A program made the translations under genes and the position numbers. The notes beneath the pieces were generated by a model. The model did no database searches. It saw only the letters and a list, made by a program, of their open reading frames with translations, and was not told the DNA's origin. 64,000 bases of DNA from an uncultured Tateyamaria sp. (lineage in GTDB: Bacteria; Pseudomonadota; Alphaproteobacteria; Rhodobacterales; Rhodobacteraceae), in the NCBI RefSeq assembly GCF_947487805.1, contig NZ_CANKXW010000011.1:1-64000 (forward strand), read 5' to 3'. This document shows, piece after piece, positions 16,117 to 23,897 of this stretch. Within the stretch, counting starts at the first letter, position 1; every line of letters begins with the position of its first letter.

Positions 16117-17013
16117 ATGGATATTTCGACCGTTGTGCTGCCCGTGGCGGGTCAGGGAACCCGGCTGTTGCCGTTGACCAAGGCAACGCCAAAGGAACTG
16201 ATGCCGGTGTTCGACCGGCCTGTTCTGCAACTTGCGGTCGACGAAGCCATCGATGCAGGCGCGCGACGTTTGGTCGTCATCACCCATGAGAGCAAACCCG
16301 CCATTCAAGAATTTCTGACCGAAAGCCCGAGCCTCGTGCGGGATCTGCGATCCAAGGGCAAGGATGATTTGGCCGAAGTGCTCGACGCCTCCACGGCGGA
16401 CCGCTGGTGCGAGGTCATCTTTGTTGAACAGCCCGAACCGCTGGGGCTCGGCCATGCGGTTGGTCTGGCGCGCGACTATATCGACGAGGCCGCGTTTGGC
16501 GTGATCCTGCCCGATGACTGCATACTGGGCGACGGTTGCCTGACCGAAATGGCAAGCGCCTACCGGGGTGGTCACATGATCGCGGCCATGGACGTCGCGG
16601 ACAAGGATGTGAGCAAATACGGCATCTTTCGCCCAGTAGCGGGCGACACCGGCCCGTCGATCCGCTCTGCCGGGCTGGTCGAGAAACCCGACCTTGCCGA
16701 TGCGCCCTCGAACCTGGCCGCAGTTGGCCGCTATATCCTGTCGCGCACAATCTTCGAACGGCTGGCCGATCAGGACCCCGGGGCGGGCAATGAAATCCAG
16801 CTGACCGATGCGATCGACCGGGACCTGCAAGACCAACCACTCTATGCGTTCCGGTTCAGCGGGACACGGTTCGACTGCGGCACCAAGGACGGGTTGCTGG
16901 CCGCCGGTCAGGCGCGCCAGGCGGCTTTGCAGGACATTCAGCCCGCCCGCCAGCACGCAGGACCAAATGGCATGTTGTCCGGCATTATCAAGGATTTCCA
17001 GGTCGGCGCGTAA
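16117..17013 (+). CDS. galU: UTP-glucose-1-phosphate uridylyltransferase
   Basis: A 298-residue nucleotidyltransferase making UDP-glucose from UTP and glucose 1-phosphate. LPVAGQGTRLLPLTKATPKELMPV is the nucleotide-binding/catalytic signature (here split by me as the N-terminal GxGTR motif plus KxxPKEL), followed by PLGLGHAVG, LPDDCILG, VEKPD and GTRFDCGTKDG, all diagnostic. GAAAGGA lies 8 bases before the ATG. Its product feeds OtsA and polysaccharide synthesis, which fits its place among stress-type promoters. Confidence 0.95.
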   Translation: MDISTVVLPVAGQGTRLLPLTKATPKELMPVFDRPVLQLAVDEAIDAGARRLVVITHESKPAIQEFLTESPSLVRDLRSKGKDDLAEVLDASTADRWCEVIFVEQPEPLGLGHAVGLARDYIDEAAFGVILPDDCILGDGCLTEMASAYRGGHMIAAMDVADKDVSKYGIFRPVAGDTGPSIRSAGLVEKPDLADAPSNLAAVGRYILSRTIFERLADQDPGAGNEIQLTDAIDRDLQDQPLYAFRFSGTRFDCGTKDGLLAAGQARQAALQDIQPARQHAGPNGMLSGIIKDFQVGA

Positions 17014-17025
17014 CGCGCCCGCCTC

Positions 17026-17775
17026 TTACAATTCAGCGTCGGAGTTGGGAAGGTAGAGATAGGCGGGGTCGAAATCGCCCCGCCTGTGCAGGCGCGCCCG
17101 GTCCATGATCGTCAGCTGACCGCTGGCAATGGCGCAGCACCCGTCCTCGCGCAGGTCCCTTAGAACCCGGTTCACATGCACGGGCGTCAGTCCGGTGGCA
17201 TCGGCGATGTCGGTCTGCGTGATTCCGATCGTATATGTGTCCTGCTGCTGGCCGAGTGCGGCAGCAAGCCGCGCGTCGATCTCGGAAAAGAAATTCGCAA
17301 CACGGGCAAATCCACGCATGGAACTGTTCCGCATCGCCCAGTGACGGTGAATGGACGCATCCACCAGCGTCAGCGACCACAACATCCGCGAAAGTTCGAT
17401 ATCGCCATCGAGTAGCTGTTTGAGGGCCGCATGCTGGATGACCGCCACCGTCGCCGCAGTGACGGCCACGACATCGTGGTCCAGCTGTTTCAGCGGAAAA
17501 GCGTGCAGATCAACGAAATCGCCCTTGAATTGCAAGGCCACGAATGTGCTGTGCTGCATGTTGGCCCTCGGGATGCTGCGCGCCACCACGCCGTCCAGCA
17601 ACAACAGGCTGTGATCTAGGGTCGCACCACGCCTGCTGATTACGGTGTTGGCCGCATATGTGTGGCGCTCTGCAAAAAGGGGGCCAAGCGCATTCCAATG
17701 GTGCGGAGACACGTGTTCAATCATTCCCTTGCGTTTCAGATCGGATGGCGCGGGATGGCCGGCGTCGGGCGTCAT
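17026..17775 (-). CDS. Crp/Fnr-family transcriptional regulator
   Basis: A 249-residue regulator with an N-terminal cyclic-nucleotide-binding-type beta-roll (about 20-140), a dimerisation helix, and a C-terminal winged helix with the recognition segment ITQTDIADATGLTPVHVNRVLRDL (about 190-215). There is no N-terminal cysteine cluster, so it is not an oxygen-sensing FNR, and the ligand is unknown. It converges on galU with only 12 bases between stops. An exact EcfG-type promoter lies 51 bases upstream, so it may be a second-tier regulator of the stress response. Confidence 0.82.
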   Translation of the reverse strand: MTPDAGHPAPSDLKRKGMIEHVSPHHWNALGPLFAERHTYAANTVISRRGATLDHSLLLLDGVVARSIPRANMQHSTFVALQFKGDFVDLHAFPLKQLDHDVVAVTAATVAVIQHAALKQLLDGDIELSRMLWSLTLVDASIHRHWAMRNSSMRGFARVANFFSEIDARLAAALGQQQDTYTIGITQTDIADATGLTPVHVNRVLRDLREDGCCAIASGQLTIMDRARLHRRGDFDPAYLYLPNSDAEL

Positions 17776-17826
17776 CTGTCAGTACCTCTTGAACCTGAAC
17801 CGGGACTGGTCCGGTGACATGGCAGG

Positions 17827-17852
17827 AACGGCTGAACCGGGTCGGTGGTTCC
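17827..17852 (-). promoter_or_regulatory. EcfG-type promoter for Crp/Fnr gene (GGAAC-N17-CGTT)
   Basis: On the minus strand GGAAC (17852-17848) and CGTT (17830-17827) are 17 bases apart, an exact match in the 270-base divergent gap. Confidence 0.75.
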
Positions 17853-17983
17853 GCGCGGCCCGCGCGGTCTCAGCTGACCATGGCAGCAGACAATCCATCG
17901 CCCGACTGCGCCAGATAGACGGGCGGGGCCGAAAAACACAATCTTATCAAATGTTAAGCGGCCCACTTTTTCGACCGTTCCGA

Positions 17984-18009
17984 TGAACAATGGCGCCGGT
18001 CCCGGCGTT
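17984..18009 (+). promoter_or_regulatory. Near-consensus EcfG-type promoter (TGAAC-N17-CGTT)
   Basis: TGAAC at 17984-17988 is one base off GGAAC; CGTT at 18006-18009 is exact and the spacer is 17. It ends 36 bases before the DUF2383 gene. Confidence 0.5.
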
Positions 18010-18045
18010 GATCCGACAGTGTTGAAACTGTGAAAGGATACGAAC

Positions 18046-18483
18046 ATGAAGACCGAAACCGACGCGCTCAAGGATCTCTACACAACCCTAATTGACAGCC
18101 GCGAAGGCTATGCCGAAGCCGCCGAGGCTGTCGACAGCAATCACCTGCAATCGATGTTCACCGATCTTTCCAACCGTCGCGCACAGGACGCCGTCGAGCT
18201 GCGCAGCTTTCTTGCCGGAACAGGAGTCGAGATTGACGACGACGGGTCGCTGCTTGGCACTGCCCACCGCAGCTTTGTCGATCTCAAGGAACGCGTGATG
18301 GGTGACGACGCGTCCGTGGTCGAAGAGGTTCTGCGCGGTGAACAGCACCTGCTCGACGCCTATGATCGCGCCATCGAGCCGATGACGGCCAACAGCGAGG
18401 CCTACAACTTTGCGACCAAGCACTACCGTGCGCTGTCCGACCGCCTGGATGCGCTGAAAGCGGAAAAGCGCAAGGCGGCCTGA
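18046..18483 (+). CDS. DUF2383 / PA2169-family four-helix-bundle protein
   Basis: A 145-residue, fully helical, highly charged protein of the PA2169/DUF2383 family, related in fold to ferritin-like bundles. LKDLYTTLIDSREGYAEAAE opens the domain, LSNRRAQDAVELRSFL the second helix, and LRGEQHLLDAYDRAIE the third. It is cytosolic and of unknown function; members are often stress- or stationary-phase-induced. GAAAGGA lies upstream of the ATG. A near-consensus EcfG promoter and a strong terminator flank it, so it is a one-gene unit. Confidence 0.8.
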   Translation: MKTETDALKDLYTTLIDSREGYAEAAEAVDSNHLQSMFTDLSNRRAQDAVELRSFLAGTGVEIDDDGSLLGTAHRSFVDLKERVMGDDASVVEEVLRGEQHLLDAYDRAIEPMTANSEAYNFATKHYRALSDRLDALKAEKRKAA

Positions 18484-18502
18484 TACGTCGCGGAGTTGCG
18501 GC

Positions 18503-18534
18503 AGGGCGTCCCGAAGTGGGGCGCCCTTTTTCGT
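18503..18534 (+). terminator. Intrinsic terminator after DUF2383 gene
   Basis: AGGGCG-T-CCC pairs with GGG-G-CGCCCT around a GAAGT loop and is followed by TTTTTCG. Confidence 0.8.
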
Positions 18535-18694
18535 TGTACACGACACTGATCAGCTAAAGGGGAAAAGGCGCAAAAAATTCCCGAAATACGTGTGTTTGCA
18601 GGCTGATCCGGTAATGCCACACTGGATCGGAACGGGTCGCGTGCAAGCAGGACATGCCGCGCGGCCATCAAAGAACGGCAAGCCGGATCACTTG

Positions 18695-20932
18695 ATGCTT
18701 TCGCAAGGATCACAATCAATACCGCCACCGCAATTCGCGGCCCAGATCGATTTGCTGCGCAAACTCGAGCCGCCGACCAGTTTCCTGTTTCTTTTTCAGG
18801 TATTCCTTGTGCTGGGCGCATGTTTTTCCGCCTATGCGCTGGCCGGATGGTTGATCTGCGCCGCTTGGGGCATTGTCTATGTTGCGTTGCTGCTGAGCGA
18901 AAAGCTGGTGGTGCGGCTTGTGCCGGCGGCGCCGACACTGCGGGTTTATGCCAGCGTGCTTGTGTTGCTGACACTGCAGGCGTCTTTCTACTGCTTTCTG
19001 CCGGTGTACCTTTGGTTCCTCGGCCCGGACGTGGCCAAGTTCGGATCGCTCGCTCTGATCACCGGGTCGACTGTCCACACCATGCTGAACCGCGCGACCT
19101 ATCCGTCGATCCTGTTGTGCTTTCTGATCCCCGATGCGGCTGTTTTCCTTATCATTTCTGCCCATGCGCTCCTGATGTTCGGCGCGTCGACAGATGCCTT
19201 CCTGTACCTGATCGGCGGTCTGGCGATCTGCGCCTATTTCGGCGTGGCCTTCTTGCAGGCGTATCAGCGTGACACGAGGGCGCGGCGCGAGACCGAAGAG
19301 CGCAAGGTCGCCCAGGCTGCGCGCGAAGCCAGCGAAATCCGGTTTCAAAGCCTGTTCGACAGCGCTCCGATCCCCATTCGCGAAGAGGACCTGTCAGGCG
19401 TGAAACGGCTGGTCGACAGTCTCGGCATCGCCGATCCTGAGGCGCTCTCTCACTATCTGGATGCCCATCCCGAGTTCGTGCAGGCGTGCGGGCGGGAAAT
19501 CGTCGTGGTGAATGCCAATCAGGCGTCGCTGGAAGAACACGGCTATGCCAACAAGCAAGAGCTGCTCGACCGCGTTGTGGCGACCCTGTCCGAGGACGCG
19601 ATGAAGATCGTGCGCCTGACGATCGAAGCCATTCACAGGGGATCCCACGGAGAGGCATTCGAGACCAGGATCAGGCGCGCCGACGGCCAGATCCTGACCG
19701 TCGCGGCGAAATGGTCAGTCATTCCAGGGCACGAAGACACCTATGCGCGCATCCTGCTGTGCTCGCTCGACATGACCGAGCATCGCAAATCCGAAGACGC
19801 CCTGCGCCAGGCCCAGAAAATGGAAGCCGTGGGCCAGCTGACCGGCGGTGTGGCACATGATTTCAACAACATGCTGACGGTGATCGGAGGCAATATCGAC
19901 CTGATGGCCCATGCCACCGAATTCGATCCGGATCTGGCGGTCCCGATCAAAAAAGCCGTGGCGCGGGGCGCCGAGCTGACCCAGCGGTTGCTGGCCTTTT
20001 CCCGAAAACAGCCGCTGACGGCCAGGCCGGTGCATCTGGACGCGCTGGTTCTGGATGTCTGCGATTTGCTGTCGCGGTCGCTGGGTGAGGAAATCGACAT
20101 CGTCACGCAGCTGGAAGCGGATCAGTGGCTTGCCTTGGCCGATGCCGGTCAGGTCGAGGCATCGCTCCTCAACCTCGCACTCAATGCCCGCGACGCGATG
20201 CCGAACGGGGGCACGCTGACCATCGCGACGGCCAAGACGACCATTGCGTCCGAAGGGGACCTTGGCCTTGGTCCCGGTGACTATGTTGTCCTGAAGGTGT
20301 CCGACACGGGCACGGGCATGTCGGCCGAAACACTTGCACACGCCTACGAGCCCTTCTTTACCACCAAGGACGTCGGCAAAGGGTCAGGACTGGGCCTGCC
20401 GTCGGTCTACGGCTTTGCCAAACAGTCCGGCGGCGAGGTCGAGATTGAAAGCGCACTCGGGACTGGCACGACCGTGTCGCTCTACCTGCCGCGCGCCAAG
20501 GAAGTCGAGGCCGCGCGGCCGACCCCCGCATCGGTCACGCATCAGCTGGACGGCGCGGGAACGACCGTTCTCATCCTCGAAGACGACGCCAATGTGAGCG
20601 CCTACCTTGAACGTCTGACCCGATCACAGGGCTTTGCCGTACTCACCGCGCAAAACGCGGCCGAGGCACAGCGTGTTGTGGCGCAGGGCGGGCGGATCGA
20701 CCTGCTGATCTCGGATGTGATGCTGCCCGGCGGTGTGCGCGGCCCGGGCTTTGCCGCGCAATTGCTGGCCGCGTCGCCTGATACGGCGGTCGTGTTCATC
20801 TCGGGCCGCCCGTCCGAGGCCCACCTCGAGGCACATCCCGATCTTGCCGCCGAGACCGTCTTGCAAAAACCGTTTGATCGCGATCAGCTGTTGCACAAGA
20901 TCGAAACGGCATTGCGCCAGCGTTCATCATGA
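18695..20932 (+). CDS. Membrane PAS-domain hybrid sensor histidine kinase
   Basis: About 745 residues from the ATG at 18695 (in-frame GTG at 18590 and ATG at 18614 are alternatives; none has a strong ribosome site). The N-terminal 200 residues hold about six hydrophobic helices, followed by a PAS-like segment, a HisKA domain with VGQLTGGVAHDFNNML, an ATPase domain with NLALNARDAMP, SDTGTGM and GSGLGLPSVYGF, and a C-terminal receiver with LILEDDANV, phospho-acceptor Asp in LLISDVMLPGG and the lysine in LQKPF. It should phosphorylate its own receiver. The signal is unknown. The next gene begins 28 bases downstream, probably cotranscribed. Confidence 0.85.
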   Translation: MLSQGSQSIPPPQFAAQIDLLRKLEPPTSFLFLFQVFLVLGACFSAYALAGWLICAAWGIVYVALLLSEKLVVRLVPAAPTLRVYASVLVLLTLQASFYCFLPVYLWFLGPDVAKFGSLALITGSTVHTMLNRATYPSILLCFLIPDAAVFLIISAHALLMFGASTDAFLYLIGGLAICAYFGVAFLQAYQRDTRARRETEERKVAQAAREASEIRFQSLFDSAPIPIREEDLSGVKRLVDSLGIADPEALSHYLDAHPEFVQACGREIVVVNANQASLEEHGYANKQELLDRVVATLSEDAMKIVRLTIEAIHRGSHGEAFETRIRRADGQILTVAAKWSVIPGHEDTYARILLCSLDMTEHRKSEDALRQAQKMEAVGQLTGGVAHDFNNMLTVIGGNIDLMAHATEFDPDLAVPIKKAVARGAELTQRLLAFSRKQPLTARPVHLDALVLDVCDLLSRSLGEEIDIVTQLEADQWLALADAGQVEASLLNLALNARDAMPNGGTLTIATAKTTIASEGDLGLGPGDYVVLKVSDTGTGMSAETLAHAYEPFFTTKDVGKGSGLGLPSVYGFAKQSGGEVEIESALGTGTTVSLYLPRAKEVEAARPTPASVTHQLDGAGTTVLILEDDANVSAYLERLTRSQGFAVLTAQNAAEAQRVVAQGGRIDLLISDVMLPGGVRGPGFAAQLLAASPDTAVVFISGRPSEAHLEAHPDLAAETVLQKPFDRDQLLHKIETALRQRSS

Positions 20933-20960
20933 CGCGCCACCCGTCGCCACGAGGGCTGAG

Positions 20961-22031
20961 ATGAACAGACGCCACCTGTTGCTGGGCGCGGGCGCATTCG
21001 GAGTGGCGAGCACCATGGGCCAGGCCAAAACGCCGACGTATTTCGTGCCACCCGAAGAAGCGCCGCACCTGCGCACCTTCATGCAATGGCCGACCAGCCG
21101 CCGGGTGCATCCTGACCCGGTGTTCCGCGAAATGGTGCAACAGACCATTGCCGACATTGCCAACACGATTGCCGATTTCGAGCCAGTGACCATGTTGGCG
21201 GCCCAGTCAGACCATCGCGCCGCCCGCCGTCTTTTGTCGAACGCGGTTAATCTGTGGGATGTGCCCACCGAAGATCTGTGGTGCCGCGATGCCGGTCCGC
21301 TTTTCATCGTTGACGGGGCAGGGGGCATGGCGGTCAGCCAAATCCAGTTCAACGGGTGGGGGGGCAAGCAGGTGCACGGCCGGGATGCGCAAATCGCCCG
21401 CCGGGTGGCCGACCGTCTGGGGGTGGAGATGCACGCAACGGGGCTGCACGGGGAACCGGGCGGGGTCGAGCAGGATGGGCATGGCCTGCTTTTGGCGCAT
21501 GAAAGCTCGTGGGTGAATCACAACCGCAATCCGGGTTTGACGCGCGACGAGATTGAACACCGTTTGCTGCGTGCCTATGGTGCTGACCGGATGATCTGGT
21601 CTGACGGCGTCTGGGGGCAGGACATCACCGATTTTCACATCGACAGCCTCGCACGGTTCAGCGGGCCCGGTCGGGTGCTGATGAATTTGCCGGACGTGCC
21701 TGATCGCAACGATCCCTTTCACGTCGCCGCCGTCGCGACGCATGACCGGTTGGTCGGTGCGGGGCTCGAGGTCGACGTGATCCCGGAACCCTTGTTGCGC
21801 CGCGTGAACAGCATCGAGTTCGTGGCGTCCTATGTGAACTACTACGTGTGCAACGGTGCGGTGATCATGGCGCAGTTCGGCGATCAAGAAACCGATCGCA
21901 TCGCGCGGGACGCCGTGGCGCAACACTATCCCGGTCGGGAAGTCATCGCATTGAACGTCGATGCGCTAGGGGAAATGGGGGGTGGGATCCACTGCGCAAC
22001 GCAGCAAATGCCGGATCCATTCTCGACCTAG
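20961..22031 (+). CDS. Exported agmatine deiminase-family protein
   Basis: A 356-residue member of the porphyromonas-type peptidylarginine deiminase / agmatine deiminase family. EDLWCRDAGP holds the substrate-binding acids, HGEPGGVEQDGHG the His/Asp pair, and GGGIHCATQQMP the nucleophilic Cys. These enzymes convert agmatine to N-carbamoylputrescine and ammonia. Unusually, the N-terminus MNRRHLLLGAGAFGVAST resembles a twin-arginine signal, so the protein is probably periplasmic. The ATG at 20961 has GAGGG upstream; the frame is open earlier only because it shadows the kinase gene. It follows a hybrid kinase by 28 bases. Confidence 0.82.
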   Translation: MNRRHLLLGAGAFGVASTMGQAKTPTYFVPPEEAPHLRTFMQWPTSRRVHPDPVFREMVQQTIADIANTIADFEPVTMLAAQSDHRAARRLLSNAVNLWDVPTEDLWCRDAGPLFIVDGAGGMAVSQIQFNGWGGKQVHGRDAQIARRVADRLGVEMHATGLHGEPGGVEQDGHGLLLAHESSWVNHNRNPGLTRDEIEHRLLRAYGADRMIWSDGVWGQDITDFHIDSLARFSGPGRVLMNLPDVPDRNDPFHVAAVATHDRLVGAGLEVDVIPEPLLRRVNSIEFVASYVNYYVCNGAVIMAQFGDQETDRIARDAVAQHYPGREVIALNVDALGEMGGGIHCATQQMPDPFST

Positions 22032-22103
22032 CGCACATTCCACGAACAGGCTGCCGCGTGGATCGGAGCAACGATGAGGCGATGATGTGCACCGATGCCC
22101 GCA

Positions 22104-22496
22104 CTAATCGACCGGCGCTGGATCCTCTTCGGATGCCGAGGCAGTCACATGCGCGACCATCGTGGTCAGTTCCTTCACGTCGACAGGTTTGCGCAGGACC
22201 AGACGCGCGTTGCGCGACATCCCGAACAGCTCACCCTTGGGAAACAAACCGCTCCCCGTCATGAAGATGACCCCGGCAGATGGCGCGGAATACACCGCGT
22301 AATTCGCAACATCCGTCGAAAGGCTGTCTTCGATCATCAGGTCGAGCAACAGGACATCCGGCGTCTTGCGCCGCAACATCTGCATGGCTTCTTCGTTGTC
22401 GGCGGCTGCGCGTACTGTATGGCCCGCACCCTGAAGCGCCTCGAAGAACATGAATCGAAGGCCCGGATCATCCTCCAGGACAAGTACATCAGCCAT
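22104..22496 (-). CDS. Single-domain response regulator
   Basis: A 130-residue stand-alone receiver domain: LVLEDDPGLR acidic pocket, phospho-acceptor Asp in VLLLDLMIED, FMTGSG with the switch Thr, and LRKPVD with the conserved Lys. There is no output domain, so it relays phosphate or acts by protein contact. GGAG precedes the ATG at 7 bases. It lies downstream of the kinase at 22612 in the same direction with a 115-base gap and may be its partner. Confidence 0.85.
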   Translation of the reverse strand: MADVLVLEDDPGLRFMFFEALQGAGHTVRAAADNEEAMQMLRRKTPDVLLLDLMIEDSLSTDVANYAVYSAPSAGVIFMTGSGLFPKGELFGMSRNARLVLRKPVDVKELTTMVAHVTASASEEDPAPVD

Positions 22497-22590
22497 CTGC
22501 GTCTCCGATTCCAGTGCTTGGTTCTTCTAGCCTTCGTGGTTGAATATAACCTTAATCAACCGTCCCAAGCGGAGCAGAATGCAGCGCAGG

Positions 22591-22605
22591 TTAACATTCG
22601 GTAAA
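22591..22605 (-). promoter_or_regulatory. CtrA-like box (TTTA-N7-TTAA)
   Basis: On the minus strand the sequence reads TTTACCGAATGTTAAC, one mismatch from the CtrA site TTAA-N7-TTAA. It is 95 bases before the response-regulator start, in the AT-richer gap between the two genes. Confidence 0.3.
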
Positions 22606-22611
22606 ATTCTA

Positions 22612-23799
22612 TCATGTCGCGAGAATGGTAAAGGTTGCGCCGGTTTCGCCGTCGGACTGGGCCGTGATGGTCCAGCCATGTCTGCGGCACACCTCACGAC
22701 AGGTGGCGAGCCCGATGCCGGTGCCTTCCACATCGGTGTTGCAGCGGCGGAATGGCAGGAAAATCGCCTCGCTGGCGCCGGGGTCGAACCCGCAGCCGTT
22801 GTCGCGCACAACCATCTCTACCAACCCTTCATCGCCTTCGGTCAGCGTGATGTCGATATGCCCACTGCGGTCCGGATGCCGGTATTTCAAACTGTTGGTC
22901 AGCAGGTTGCTCAGCAACATGCGGACGAGCGTCGGCTCGGCCATAACCGGATTGGCAGTGCCCGTGATCTCCCAACTGGTCCCGGTCGCCTCGAAATCGG
23001 CTTCGAGGTCGGCCACTGCCGTCCGTGCCTGTGCCACGAGATCCACGGGCTCGCGCTCCAGCTCCACTGAGGCACTGCGCGCGTGATCCAGGAAATCATG
23101 GGTCAGCTTGTCCATCTGTTCGACCGCGCGCGACATGTAGGACAGGTATTCCGCCGCCCGCTCGGGCAGATCCGCGCCGAATTTCACGTCAAACATCTGG
23201 AGCAGACCGGACAACGTGTTCAGCGGTGTTCTCAGATCATGCGAGGCCGTGTGCGCATAAGCTTCGGTCGCGATCATCACCTGCTGGAGTGCGGCATGCC
23301 GCGCTTCCAACTCGGTCAGCTTTCCCTGCGTTTCGAGGCGGCGACCGTTCATCGCAATCAGCGCGTCCACGGTGGATGTCAGATGATCTTGCGTCAGGTG
23401 GTAAAGCGGGCGTGTGCGCCCGGGGGTCGGCAAGAGGGCCACGTGAAAATCCAGTGTTTTGGGAGTCTTGCGCTCGCGCCCGGTCCGCATGGTGAACCGC
23501 GCCCGCGCCGTGCTTGCTGCGGCGCTCAACCGCGCGCGTACCTCATCAACCGACTGATGCGTCAATTCGGAAAAATACTTGTCGCGCCCGTCATATTCCT
23601 CGAAATCGACCGTCGGGGCGAACTGCCGCTTGGCGCGTCGATTGATCAGCACGACGCGACCCGCATCATCGATCAAAAGCGACGCATAGGGCGCGTTCAC
23701 GATCGCCGCGTGCAGCTCCGCGAATGTCGGGGTCTCGAACGCGGGCCGCGAAGTGGATGCCGCAAGGACCAGGTCTCCCTGTTTCTTGATATTTGACAT
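22612..23799 (-). CDS. Cytosolic PAS sensor histidine kinase
   Basis: A 395-residue kinase without membrane segments. Residues about 25-140 form a PAS-like domain (YASLLIDDAGRVVLINRRA), then a coiled segment, HisKA with HTASHDLRTPLNTLSGLL (phospho-His) and an ATPase domain with NLLTNSLKYRHP, VRDNGCGFDP and GTGIGLATCREV. The HDLRTPLN form and ATPase resemble bacteriophytochrome-type kinases. AAGG precedes the ATG. It lies just downstream of the CheB-CheR-PAS gene on the same strand and may supply the kinase that the latter lacks. Confidence 0.85.
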   Translation of the reverse strand: MSNIKKQGDLVLAASTSRPAFETPTFAELHAAIVNAPYASLLIDDAGRVVLINRRAKRQFAPTVDFEEYDGRDKYFSELTHQSVDEVRARLSAAASTARARFTMRTGRERKTPKTLDFHVALLPTPGRTRPLYHLTQDHLTSTVDALIAMNGRRLETQGKLTELEARHAALQQVMIATEAYAHTASHDLRTPLNTLSGLLQMFDVKFGADLPERAAEYLSYMSRAVEQMDKLTHDFLDHARSASVELEREPVDLVAQARTAVADLEADFEATGTSWEITGTANPVMAEPTLVRMLLSNLLTNSLKYRHPDRSGHIDITLTEGDEGLVEMVVRDNGCGFDPGASEAIFLPFRRCNTDVEGTGIGLATCREVCRRHGWTITAQSDGETGATFTILAT

Positions 23800-23854
23800 G
23801 CGACGCCTTCTGACCGAACGGGGAACCGAATGCGCGTACCATGTCGCATGTGGG

Positions 23855-23869
23855 TAAAACTTTGGTTAA
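23855..23869 (-). promoter_or_regulatory. CtrA-like box (TTAACC-N5-TTTAC)
   Basis: On the minus strand TTAACCAAAGTTTTAC matches TTAA-N7-TTAA with one mismatch. It is 56 bases upstream of the kinase start, a position where CtrA sites commonly overlap promoters. Confidence 0.35.
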
Positions 23870-23897
23870 GTTTGCGTTCAACTCCCAGATACGCGTG

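Noticed and set aside
18629-18654. EcfG-type promoter for the hybrid kinase
   Set aside because: GGAAC is present at 18629 but no CGTT or GGTT lies 16-17 bases downstream.
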